Below are positions 50,886 to 64,000 of a DNA stretch of 64,000 nucleotides, piece by piece (position 1 is the first letter of the stretch; every line of letters begins with the position of its first letter). A model generated the notes under the pieces. That model was not told where the DNA came from and made no database searches. It was given only the letters and a program-made list of their open reading frames with translations. This DNA comes from Homarus americanus. Its lineage: Eukaryota > Arthropoda > Malacostraca > Decapoda > Nephropidae. A program made the translations under genes and the position numbers. Location of the stretch: contig NW_024737042.1 in the NCBI RefSeq assembly GCF_018991925.1, forward strand, positions 17,699,287 to 17,763,286, in the 5' to 3' direction.

Positions 50886-51245
50886 TAGGGTAGCACGAGA
50901 CTGGACGGGTGTCAGCCGGGAGCATGAGACTGGACGGGTATCAGCAGGGTAGCATGAGACTGGACGGGTGTCAGCAGGGAGCATGAGACTGGAGGGGGGG
51001 TCTGCAGGGAGCATGAGACTGGACGGGTGTCAGCCGGGAGCATGAGACTGAACGCGTGTCAGAAGGGTAGCAAGAGACTGGACGGGTGTCAGCAGGGAGC
51101 ATGGACGGGTGTCAGCAGGGACCATGGACGGGTGTCAGCAAGGTAGCAAGAGACTGGACGGGTGTCAGCAAGGTAGCAAGAGACTGGACGGGTATCAGCA
51201 GGTAGCAAGAGACTGGACGGGTGTCAGTAGGGAGCATGAGACTCG
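50886..51245. repeat. 30-bp minisatellite, right block
   Basis: Same unit as 43205-43470 (GGGTAGCATGAGACTGGACG plus GGTGTCAGCA) with more variation, including shortened units. Same strand orientation. Confidence 0.93.
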
Positions 51246-52527
51246 GCAGGTAACAACATGGCTTCACTCATCCGTTTCACTTCATAATTTCATCTATTTT
51301 CATTAATTTATGTATTTCAGAACGTTCTTTCTCTTGACGTCTGATATTCTTGTTGTCGTTTAAGCGTCTTTCTGTTCTCTTTCCCATTGTCTTCTTTTAT
51401 TTCCTTTTACTCTCCTCTAAATCATGGTACTGTCATCATACCTGTCACACAGAGGGACGAGCTACCACAAGGACCAAGTTTGTTTGGGTTTGGGGTAACG
51501 AACCTAATAAATAATCTAATATACTATAGGAATACCCGTGTGTGTGTCTGTCTGTCTGTTCTGGGCAGCCGAAATGGCACAATCTTTTTTCATCAAACTT
51601 GGTGGAAAAATCGCAAAAAAATCGTAGAGTGGAACAAACCTGGTCCCATGTCAATGGTTTCTTTAGGAAGGCATTAATTAACCATTTTAATTTCGTTCGA
51701 AAACGATGCAAGTCTACGGACTTGGCGCACCCTCATTCGCTGTACGCTAGCCACGCACGAGCGTTCAAACTTTTACGGGCAAGAAGGGCTCGCGATCACT
51801 TTTATACTCTATAGGGGATGACTGTATGTTTGTGTGTCTGTTTTGGGAATTATCTGGCCCTTTTGCCTTTCAGGAAAGCTCCCTTCACCTTGGTCCTTAA
51901 TTTGTCAGCATCTTTCAAAGTCTCTCGAAAGCTCTACAAAAAAAAAAAAAATAAAAAAATAAAAAAAAAATAAATAAAATAATAAAAAAAATAAAAATAA
52001 AGAATGCAGCACCAAAACATATTTATCCATTTATAAACTAATACGTTATTATCCTCGTTATTTTTCAACGATGGTGCAGTATATAGTATTTAGTTGTATT
52101 TATTTGAATGATTTGCAGTAATTTACTTTTTAGTATTATGAAAATTACTTTTCGTTAAAATCAAACCTACTAGTGGTAAAGTGGGATTATTTAATGGTAA
52201 TGAGAGATACGGATGATGTCCTGTAAATCACACTCTTCGTCTTAACATACAGCTGCTCCTCATTCTGCTGCTTCTCTTACTGACAATGGCTTCAGACGTT
52301 GCCTGACTTCATAGTACATTTCTGTTTTGTTGACTTTTACACTCAACATTCTCCTCGCGAGCTCTGGGATGGCCAGAAACTTGTGCCGGGGACGACCATA
52401 AGAAGAGCGTCAATGATGTGCGTCCACAAGTTCTTCGGAAATACAGCAGTGAGTTAGTTCAGCCTCGCTCACCCTTTTTGTTCGTCTGGCTTCTGGGAAC
52501 TACTTGTCTGAGGAGGAGACGGCTTCA

Positions 52528-52568
<41 letters not shown>

Positions 52569-52992
52569 TTCATGTTTTCAAATCATAAATATATTTTCGT
52601 CGTTTAAAAATACATATATAAAATGGGGGGGGGGGGAGTTTGATAAAGAGTGGGAGTGGAGATGAAAACGTTGGCTGGTGTATTGTGATGGAGACGCCAG
52701 ACAGCTCATTATCAGAGTGTGTGGGAGAGCACGTGGACCAGTGCCTCTATGACCGCTGTTGGGGAGGGAACACTTGTGGATACTGTGTTATGATAATACT
52801 GATAACAACTCTAAGTATACTGAATATATACTCAAAAGAATCTCCCGTTTCATCTAGCGTAATAAACTCCATAGTGTTTAAGAATATATTTTCTCGGTGG
52901 GTTAATCAAATGAATTCTTATTAGTCTTATTAAGTTAAATATCATGTTTTTGTTATTAAATTCAAATATTTTTTTATTATGTACAAAATAAA

Positions 52993-53031
<39 letters not shown>

Positions 53032-53079
53032 ACTTTTTATTCTTTACCCATTTTATCACATTTATTTATTTATTCTCAG

Positions 53080-53121
<42 letters not shown>

Positions 53122-53287
53122 AAATCTAGAGTTTTTATTGTCCTGGAAAAATAAAACTGAGCGTCATCAGAGTTTGGAAACATCACAGGCAAATTGTGTA
53201 AAATATACTGTATATAAAATAATTTATTCCATTATCTCCATCGTCAATGATAGTGTATCATTTAATATTTATTTCTGATTATGTACA

Positions 53288-53328
<41 letters not shown>

Positions 53329-54154
53329 TAAGAAAATATACGACAAAACATCACCTGTGAGAGAGAAGAATTGCAGGAGTGTTGGGTAAGAATGTTGCAG
53401 GTAAACCTTCCATGAGTAGTGAAAGTCTGGGCCTACATTTTTCATGCGCGGGAGGAAGGTTCCGCTTAAGAATTTCATGAGAACGTGGCGGCCATGAAAG
53501 CTTCGTCTCACGATACTGACGGAGAACCCAAAATATTTTACTTATTAAAACTCTTATAAATTTTATGATGGAAGTGTGATGCTGTTCTCTAATTTAATAT
53601 TAACTATTAAAGCATTCGAGGCGTTACCTAATCGTCGTCTTAAACAAAGTCACCGCATTAGTTAGTGATCTCCAAGAACTGTAAATGGCCACGTCAAATA
53701 GTTGCTATATCTTGCACAGGTAAGAAAAAATATTTACCTTCTTAAGGTGTTTAGTAGTTCACAAGCGTCTCAGTGACCATTCCCGAGGGCTCCACCTGAC
53801 CCCGTTTTGTTCCGGTAATTTGGAGAAATTCTCGAGGCTTCTCACATCACTTCCCCCCCTTCTAAGTGTGGCGTCCTCTCAATTTACACACGGCCTCGCG
53901 ATGTTATACTGGGACGCTGCAAATATTTCCGCCCGGATGTCAGTTCTACCAGCGTTCTTGAAACCATTCTGACAAGTACTGGCTGTTCTTACAGATGTGG
54001 ATATGAGATGGTGCACGACTATCTCATAAGTAACTAGCACCTCCTTATCAATTTTCAGCTCTGTATCCTAAAAAGAAATGTAGAAATACTTTAGGAACGA
54101 ACTAATGAACACACACACACGGTAGACCTGTTAATGCCCTTGTATGTATATATG
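51246..54154. other. No gene; several microsatellites
   Basis: It holds an A-rich tract (51938-52000), (GT)n at 52533-52565 and 53290-53327, (CT)n at 52996-53027 and (GA)n at 53084-53118. The last two are mutually complementary, about 60 bp apart. A 94-codon frame (52640-52924, +) has Cys residues but no recognised motif. Confidence 0.5.
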
Positions 54155-55924
<1,770 letters not shown>

Positions 55925-56540
55925 AAATTCTTTCGGTGTTCTCCACAGCGTTTACTTCTGCGCTTTGTCTTTGTGTACACGGAATTCTGGACCAGGAAGG
56001 GAGGAGGAGGAGGAAGGGAGATGAGGAGGAGGAGGGGAAGAAGAAAGGGAGATGAGGAGAAGAAGGAGAAAGGGTATAAGGGATGGGAGGAAGAGAGGAG
56101 GAAGAAGGAAAAGGAGAAGGAAGAAGGAAAAGGAGAATGGAGAGAAGAAACAAAGGAGGGGAGAGGAAACGAAGGTAGAAGAGAGTAAGGAAGGAGAGAA
56201 AAGAAATCGGAGAAAGAGGGTAAGGAGTGGAGTAGAAGAGGAGAAGAGAAGAGGAGGAAGGAAGAAGAGAGGGGGAGGGGGAAAGGAATAGAGGGATGGA
56301 GGAAGAAAGGGGAGGAGGGAGAAACGAAGAGAGGGTAGGAGAGGGAAAGGAAGAGAGGGGAGGAGGAGGAAGGAAAAGAGGGGAGAAATGGCAGAAATGG
56401 GAGAGAAGAAGAAGAGGGAAGTGGAGGAGGAGGAGGGAGCAGGAAGAGGAGAGAGGAGGAAGAAGAGGAAGAGAAACAGGCAAGGCGAGGGTGGGAGAGA
56501 GGGAAAGAAGGAGGAAGAGTTCTCAGGAGCTCTGTCAAGC
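55925..56540. repeat. Polypurine region
   Basis: About 600 bp of GGAGGA/GAAGAA-rich plus strand. Open frames on both strands (Glu/Arg/Gly or Ser/Leu/Pro) are compositional. Confidence 0.85.
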
Positions 56541-58934
<2,394 letters not shown>

Positions 58935-59214
58935 TGTCTTTCTCTTTATATCTCTTTTTTTTCCCCACATAGTAAGGTCACTATAGAAACCAAAACTCCC
59001 ATTAGCACTACCGCTGCTAGTTTGCTGTGCTTGGTTACCATCGTGGCCCATTTCATATGCTGCCACCTTACCTCAGTAAAGTTAATAATTATACTCTCTA
59101 TCATACTCAGTCTATTCAGTGCGAGCAGTCATTTATGGTTTACTCTGTATACTGTGAGCGAGGTAGCGGCCGAGCACAGTGTGTTAACTAATATATATAT
59201 ATATATATATATAT

Positions 59215-59897
59215 AACTTCAGCAATAGACTTGTTATGTGGAAAGCGTAGTTTTATAACGAAGAGGAGAACCAGGGTAAACACAAACATCTTGACCATGT
59301 GAGCTTCTTTTAATCGCTAACGTTTCGGAAATAGTGTTTTCCATCATCAGAGCCTAAAAACACAAAAGTTTTGAAAAAGTTAAAAAAAATACAGGTGATA
59401 TACAATAAACATAATATTATACGAAAATTTACCTTCGATAAACTTTAAAAATTTAAAAAAAGAGCAATCCAATTCAAAACCGACAAAAATGACGAGAGAC
59501 CTACATACAAAGCTAAAATCAGGAATAAAAAGTATGAAATATAATATACAGGGGGGTATTACCTTAATTCAGACGAGCCTTAGTGAGAAAAACACAGCAA
59601 TTCACTAGAGGCCATATCACAAAGGGATGGCTTTGCTTTATACTGGTGTAATGCCTCCATAATGAGGAGGTCTGTATCACAGTCGCTCCTGCCAAGAACT
59701 GAGAAATGAGACGGCGAAAACGGGTGGTCATGTTGGTGGGCGTGGTTACGAATAGCTGAATGTGGTGGTTGTGCGATTAACTGGCCTGTTCGAGCGGAAC
59801 GGCCCAAGTGTTCATGGATGCGAGTTGTCAAATGTCTTTTAGTTCTACCTATATATGCTGCCCTACAGCTAGCACACGTAAATTGATAAACAAATTT
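59215..59897 (-). mobile_element. Penelope-like element, 3' fragment
   Basis: The terminal part of a Penelope-like element: GIY-YIG endonuclease (59580-59897) plus about 360 bp downstream that contains a hammerhead-like core (59321-59350). It is fused at 59898 to REL-RT copy 3, so one interrupted or truncated the other. The RT part is absent. Confidence 0.75.
59580..59897 (-). pseudogene. Penelope-like GIY-YIG endonuclease domain
   Basis: The open frame reads KFVYQFTCASCRAAYIGRTK, then RHLTTRIHEHLGRSARTGQL, HSAIRNHAHQHDHPF and SDCDTDLLIMEALHQYKAKP, and stops at 59580. The YIG signature, the C-x2-C pair just before it, Arg and His residues of the helix and the Glu in IMEAL fit the nicking domain at the C-terminus of Penelope-like elements, which primes insertion. 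Start is missing. The frame is uninterrupted over about 105 codons. Confidence 0.85.
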
Positions 59898-60440
59898 CTA
59901 GGTTGCTGCTTTTGTTCTGATAACACCTCAGTTAGTCTGGCATAGAATCACTTTGCACTTGGTCCCATCCTGCCCAATGTTGTGAACATCAGAGAAGTGA
60001 AGCTGCCTTCGTCAATGTACCAGATTCTCTCAGCTTATTCTTTGTTCTTTTCATTCTCGTTTCTCCTGTGTTGCAGCCCGAACAGTCAGGTCACAGAGAC
60101 CTGGAGCCATGGGATTGAATATCCTGATATCAAAACAGAATCCTCAAGAACTGACGTCCACATGGGCTTCCTTAGTTGTGTTGCAGTCCAGTGAAGGAAA
60201 CGCTCACCATCCACTGGGAGAAGGATTGATTTCAGTGACAAATTGTGGCATATTTCCTTCAACAAGTTTGTTATAAGGTCCTTTATTTCCTCGTGCCTCA
60301 TGCAAATGAAGCCTCCCTTCTTGCACACTATGACATGGTTGACGCAAGATGCTCCACATACCACTGGGCAGGCATGTCTTCCACAGGCCATCCGTACATT
60401 AGAGCAATGGCGTCTGTGAATTCCTGTTTATAAAGGCTGA
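59898..60440 (-). pseudogene. REL-RT copy 3, Cys-His and endonuclease-like region
   Basis: KQEFTDAIALMYGWPVEDMP, a degraded Cys-His cluster (VNHVIVCKKGGFICMRHEEI) and LLKEICHNLSLKS. Then RRNENEKNKE, a stop, and AERIWYIDEGSFTSLMFTT with no extra base at the position where copies 1 and 2 shift frame. This shows the ancestral frame of the family. Confidence 0.75.
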
Positions 60441-61876
60441 AGCCCATTGCTCTTATCAGTAAAGTTGTTAGCCAGTTTGAGTCGCCCACCTCCTGTGCTA
60501 CCTTTACGTTTTTCTCCTTGCCTTCTGACAGTTGTCACATAAGTAGTTGAAGTTTTTCGTTTTGAGTGCACTGTCGTTCTATCGTCTTGGAACATCAAAT
60601 TTTGTGTAGTCCGTTGATGTCTACATCACTCACAACATTTTGAGCTACTATGTACTCAGTGGTTGCAAGCTCCTTCGGCTTAGCGATTCCAATTCCTCCT
60701 TGTCTCGGTGGTAGTGTAAGGAGTAACCTTTCTACTGGGATAAGGTGGTGGCTTTTCACTTGTATTGGAATATATTCGTTACTGATGGCTTCTGCTAGAG
60801 GAGACGGAAGAGAGGTCCGATGTCAGGGATAATGAGCAATCAGGTAATTTCAACGAAGTTTTATTCCGTGGGTGAATTTCGCAAACGCCTCATGTGGTTC
60901 AGTCTTAGAAATTTCCAACAAAGCCTGAATTTCATTCACCCACTCGTTTATCTTTCCATTTACGTAATCAGTCTTGAAATCACTAGTTTCGATTACTGCA
61001 CCTTGGTATCTTTAACCCTCCTTTGTTATTTTGATCTCACCAGTTGAAGACCTCTATGACCTGGTCGTAATATTCCGACTTCACTGTATTTGGGTGGTAC
61101 CCTATTTGTGGACCACATGCTGTTATCAGGTCCCACCACTTTTTTATATCCTTAACTTTTCCTACTCCTGTGAGGTGATGAGTGTAAGCAACTTGTTCGA
61201 CCTTGGTTGTCTCATAATTTAATTTTTGTTGGAGCAGGGATAAACCTGATTGTATGACAGTATCTCCATCCAGGGTCTTGAAGCTCATTATATAGAGGTC
61301 TATCCGGTTCCTGAAATTATTTTCAACATATTTTGCAAAGCTTGGACACTTAATCTTAATGTTGTGCAGTGCACCCTTGCGGTTGAAAACGTTGAAAGCA
61401 TTGGAGGCTTCTACCAGGAGTACAGCCTCACAGTCATGCTCTCCAAATATATTTTTTCAGGGCATGAATGGCAGCTTTTACCCCCCGCCTGGAGGCCAGC
61501 ACATGCCTGCAGGTTCCCTGCTGCAGCCCTGACATGATCTTTCATCACCTTAATTATACATTTACAGAAAAATCCTTCTCGCCACTTCCCCCGCCCCTAT
61601 AGGCTTAACTCCTAGATTTTTGCCCTGGGGAATGAGGCGACTGGCCGTTGAGCTTGTAGGTGATGGCAGCAAGAGGTTGCCGACTTTCCTGCAAGGGCGG
61701 TGGCGGCGTTGCAAAGGTCGTTCGCTGCATCGCCGAACTTGTTAACACAGAGGATAACTCTCCAGCCACTGGAATCCAAGGCTGATGATCCAACTCCTAC
61801 CTGGATATTCAGTGCTTTTTTCTACAACATATATCCTGTTATTTTATCGAACATAACGGCGTTTGGCGAGGTATAA
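60441..61876 (-). pseudogene. REL-RT copy 3, reverse transcriptase core and post-RT region
   Basis: In minus-strand order, across several frames: NAVMFDKITG, SALDSSGWRVILCVNKFGDA, GVKPIGAGEVARRIFCKCII, AAAGNLQACAGLQAG, AFNVFNRKGALHNIKIKCPS, AYTHHLTGVGKVKDIKKWW (the YADD box is YTHH), GPQIGYHPNTVKSEYYDQVI, LPPRQGGIGIAKPKELATTE and VAQEVGDSNWLTTL. Many stops. The family resemblance is to multi-copy RT proteins that I recall in cnidarians and molluscs. Confidence 0.78.
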
Positions 61877-62002
61877 CACTGGGGAACAAAATTCAACTTT
61901 TTGTCAGTTGCATACATTTTGAAACCTGTTTCTGGGTAAATTGAGGTCACTGATTTCAAATATGGCACCGGTTTTTTTCTATCGGGTCTAGTTTTGTTAC
62001 GG
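61877..62002. repeat. Left terminal inverted repeat
   Basis: Perfect 12-bp tip, then weaker similarity, then TTGAGGTCAC and ATCGGGTCTAGTTTTG, matching the other end in reverse. Confidence 0.85.
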
Positions 62003-62179
62003 TGAGTTACCTACCATTTACTACTATATATAGTTAGACTACCATATACTACTGCTAAAAATCTAAACCAGCACACAGAGAGGAATTACCAAACACGTAG
62101 AATTAATTTTTAATTACTTTTGTTTACCTTGACAAGCATATTTTGGATTCATCAGTTGCTTTTGTGAACTATGCCAGAT

Positions 62180-63486
62180 TTATTCAGGCACAAACTTGCG
62201 TTTAATGGACCGTCTTGAATATCGCCTCTCAGTGCAGTCTCGCTGAATGCTCCAGCAATAGTCCGCCATCATGTGAATGTCCCAGCGACCTTGATACCTG
62301 TCTTCCATGACTTTGATATCCTGGTGAAAGCGTTCACCTTGCTCATCACTCACGTCCCCCAAGTTTGCCGGAAACAGTTCAAGATGACTGTTCAGGAAAT
62401 GCATCTTAATGCTCATGTTGCAACCTAACACATGGAAACTTTCCATCAAAGATTCAACGAGCTTTTTATAGTCCTCTGATTTCCTGTTTCCAAGAAAGTT
62501 CCTTACAACAGAAACGAATGCTCCCCATGCATTTCTCTCAACATCAGTCATGGATTGAGTGAAGGCTTGGTCTTTAATCAGCGTCCTAATTTGAGGGCCG
62601 TCGAAAATACCTGCTTTGAGTTTTTCTAGCGTTAAACCAGGGAACACTTCACACAGATACTTAAAACAGTCACTGTCAGTATCGAGCGCCTTGACAAACT
62701 GTTTCATAAGGCCCAGCTTGATGTGAAGGGGCGGGAAAACAATTTTTTCACGTTCCACTAGGGGTTCATAAATGATGTTCTTTTCCCCAACATTGAGGCT
62801 TTCCCTAACTGGCCATTCCTTCTGAATCCAGTGTCTGTCTTTGGTTCTGCTGTCCCAGAGGCAGATAAAGCAAGGAAATTTTGTATACCCACCTTGCTGT
62901 CCTAGCAAAAAATTGACCATTTTTAGATCAACACAGATGATCCATTTGTGTTCTTCATATTTGAGTTGCTCCAAAACCGTTTTGATGTGTTCATATTTTT
63001 CTTTCAGGTGTACTGAGTGTCCTATGGGTATTGTGCCAAAGATGTTGCCTATATGTAATAAAACACACTTTAGACTCCGCTTAGAGCTATCTATAAAGAG
63101 GCGCCACTCTTTCGGATCATAACCTGGAGCTCCCATCGCGGTGAATAATCCAGAAATATCACAACAGTAGACGAAGTCAAATTTAGAATCAAAGAACTGT
63201 AAGAAGTTCTTTTCTCTGTTGCGAAAGAATGTTACCTTTGTGTCTATTTTCAGCAAGTTTTAATCTTTTAACCGTGAAGCCAGCAATTCTGACAGCTTTT
63301 TAGACAGACCCAGATCTCGAACTAAGTTATTGAGTTCTGCTTGGCTAAATGTTTGCGGTTCTGTTGATATGCCTGCAAAATCTGAGTCACTATTTCTGTT
63401 AGTTGACTCCTCTGTGACCTCAGTGTCATATTCACTGTCAGATTCAACGGAAGCAAGTTGAGTGCTTATTACCTCCCTTTGCTATT
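62180..63486 (-). pseudogene. GERFHQDI-family transposase-like protein, one in-frame stop
   Basis: An open frame of 358 codons (62180-63256) preceded, in the same frame, by a TAA at 63260-63262 and then about 75 more open codons (TFSQAELNNLVRDLGLSKKL, SELLASRLKD) to 63486. Numbered from 63256: Asp 56 (RLFIDSSKRS), Asp 110 (IICVDLKMV), C-x2-C 119-122 (FPCFICLWDS), His 168 (PPLHIKLGLMK), and Glu 305/308 in SDEQGERFHQDI. I recall this as a multi-copy protein family of invertebrates with no firm function. The acid, Cys and His pattern plus the terminal repeats argue for an RNase H-fold transposase. The N-terminal Cys-rich part known in relatives is missing. Confidence 0.8.
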
Positions 63487-63511
63487 TTCAGAATCTGTGA
63501 CCTGATATGTA

Positions 63512-63637
63512 AATTGCCGCGTAGCATCAAAACTAGACCTGATCTGCACAAACGAATGCCATTTTCAGAATCTGTGACCTCAAATCTACCAGAATCAAGT
63601 GTCAGAACTCATGCAACCGAAAGTGTGTTCCCCAGTG
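63512..63637. repeat. Right terminal inverted repeat
   Basis: Reverse complement of the left end: 12-bp tip, then TTGAGGTCAC and ATCAGGTCTAGTTTTG (complement of 63528-63543). A third partial copy of GGTCACAGATTCTGAAAAT lies at 63483-63502. Confidence 0.85.
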
Positions 63638-63640
63638 TAA

Positions 63641-64000
63641 TTACTCTTAATCTTAAAGTGCCTTCAACCTCACTTGCAGGAGGGCGTTTCTCTCAGAAGC
63701 TTAATGGTGCCTGTTTATTGGCAGCATCCCACCCGAAGACGCCTCTGTGAGAGACTTTATTGCCGAGGTCACTTTTCCAGGGCTCATCTTGTTGCACAAC
63801 TGCCTGGCCGCATCATCGGAGCCTTCCCTTCTCTCTACTGAAAAATTCAGTTTCTCAGGCGGCGTTTTTGCCTCACTTAGGAGATCATCAAGATTCCCTT
63901 TTTGCCACAGTGTTAGTCTTTTCTTCGCTGATGCCACATTCTCCTTTTGTTTGCTTTTGATTGTGTTCTCTGGCAGAAGAGATGGGGTATTATTGCCAAT
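63641..64000 (-). pseudogene. REL-RT copy 3, N-terminal region
   Basis: The frame 63701-63937 encodes KKRLTLWQKGNLDDLLSEAK, DDAARQLCNKMSPGKVTSAI and SSGGMLPIN. After a one-base shift comes TIKLLRETPSCK, then two stops and KIKSNY, which joins TSPNAVMFDK across the transposon. This is the region before the RT fingers in this family. It continues beyond the window edge. Confidence 0.75.

Larger units (their letters stand above)
61877..63637 (-). mobile_element. DNA transposon with inverted-repeat ends (CMC/Chapaev-like candidate)
   Basis: 1,761 bp bounded by perfect 12-bp ends CACTGGGGAACA (61877-61888) and its complement (63626-63637). The ends extend as imperfect inverted repeats of about 125 bp that share GAGGTCAC and ATCRGGTCTAGTTTTG. 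The flanks read TAA on both sides, a 3-bp target duplication. Removing the element and one TAA restores the frame of the surrounding REL-RT gene. It encodes one DDE-like protein. CACTG-type ends with a TWA-like duplication suggest the CMC/Chapaev group; this is inference. Confidence 0.85.
59898..64000 (-). mobile_element. REL-RT non-LTR element, copy 3 (split by a TIR transposon)
   Basis: This is the longest copy in the window and runs off the right edge. On the minus strand: an N-terminal RT-associated region (63700-64000), then a TIR transposon (61877-63637), the RT core (61000-61876), the post-RT region (60440-61000), and the Cys-His and endonuclease-like part (59898-60440). The 3' end is lost at the Penelope-like junction. 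It has many stops, and the catalytic Asp pair is replaced (YTHH in place of YADD). Confidence 0.8.

Overview
This window looks like gene-poor DNA from an invertebrate animal, most likely a decapod crustacean. I infer this from the long microsatellites, the mix of retroelements, and a LINE 3' end (near 43.48-43.55 kb) that I recall as common in crayfish and shrimp. No host protein-coding gene, rRNA or tRNA could be supported. Almost everything recognisable is a transposable element, mostly broken and often nested, or a tandem repeat.

Left part (0-22.4 kb). A non-LTR element with an R2-like C-terminal module (called REL-RT here; copy 1, about 4.73-11.26 kb, + strand) is split by a 5.4-kb Ty3/Gypsy element (E1, 5001-10447, - strand). 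A decayed APE-type LINE follows (11.3-14.58 kb), then a CR1/Jockey-type LINE remnant (16.16-17.8 kb) that carries its own insertion. A second REL-RT copy lies at 21.4-22.25 kb (- strand).

Middle (22.4-43 kb). Large tandem arrays dominate: a 47-bp minisatellite (25.38-26.25 kb), a 3.4-kb C-rich minisatellite of about 27 bp (27.04-30.48 kb), and then about 2 kb of polypurine. A second Ty3/Gypsy element, E2 (32961-37842, - strand), follows, then a CR1/Jockey-type LINE (38.5-40.5 kb) and a (CCA)n array (40.85-41.71 kb). E1 and E2 both carry integrase upstream of reverse transcriptase, the unusual order known from Gmr1-like elements. Both use a primer-binding site complementary to tRNA-Arg.

Right part (43-64 kb). 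A 30-bp minisatellite is split by a LINE, which is itself split by a nearly intact canonical-order Gypsy element, E3 (44212-49948). E3 has one gag-pol frame broken by a single UGA. At the right edge a third REL-RT copy (59.9-64 kb, - strand) is split by a 1,761-bp DNA transposon (61877-63637). That transposon has inverted-repeat ends, a TAA target duplication and a DDE-like 'GERFHQDI' protein. A Penelope-like GIY-YIG fragment abuts this copy at 59.58-59.90 kb.

The genes here do not form a pathway; the window records successive insertions. Four nestings are supported by target-site duplications, restored reading frames or flanking repeats. The most interesting signals are the PR-IN-RT-RH Gypsy pair, the TIR transposon with its GERFHQDI protein, and the REL-RT family, in which two copies share a derived +1 frameshift.
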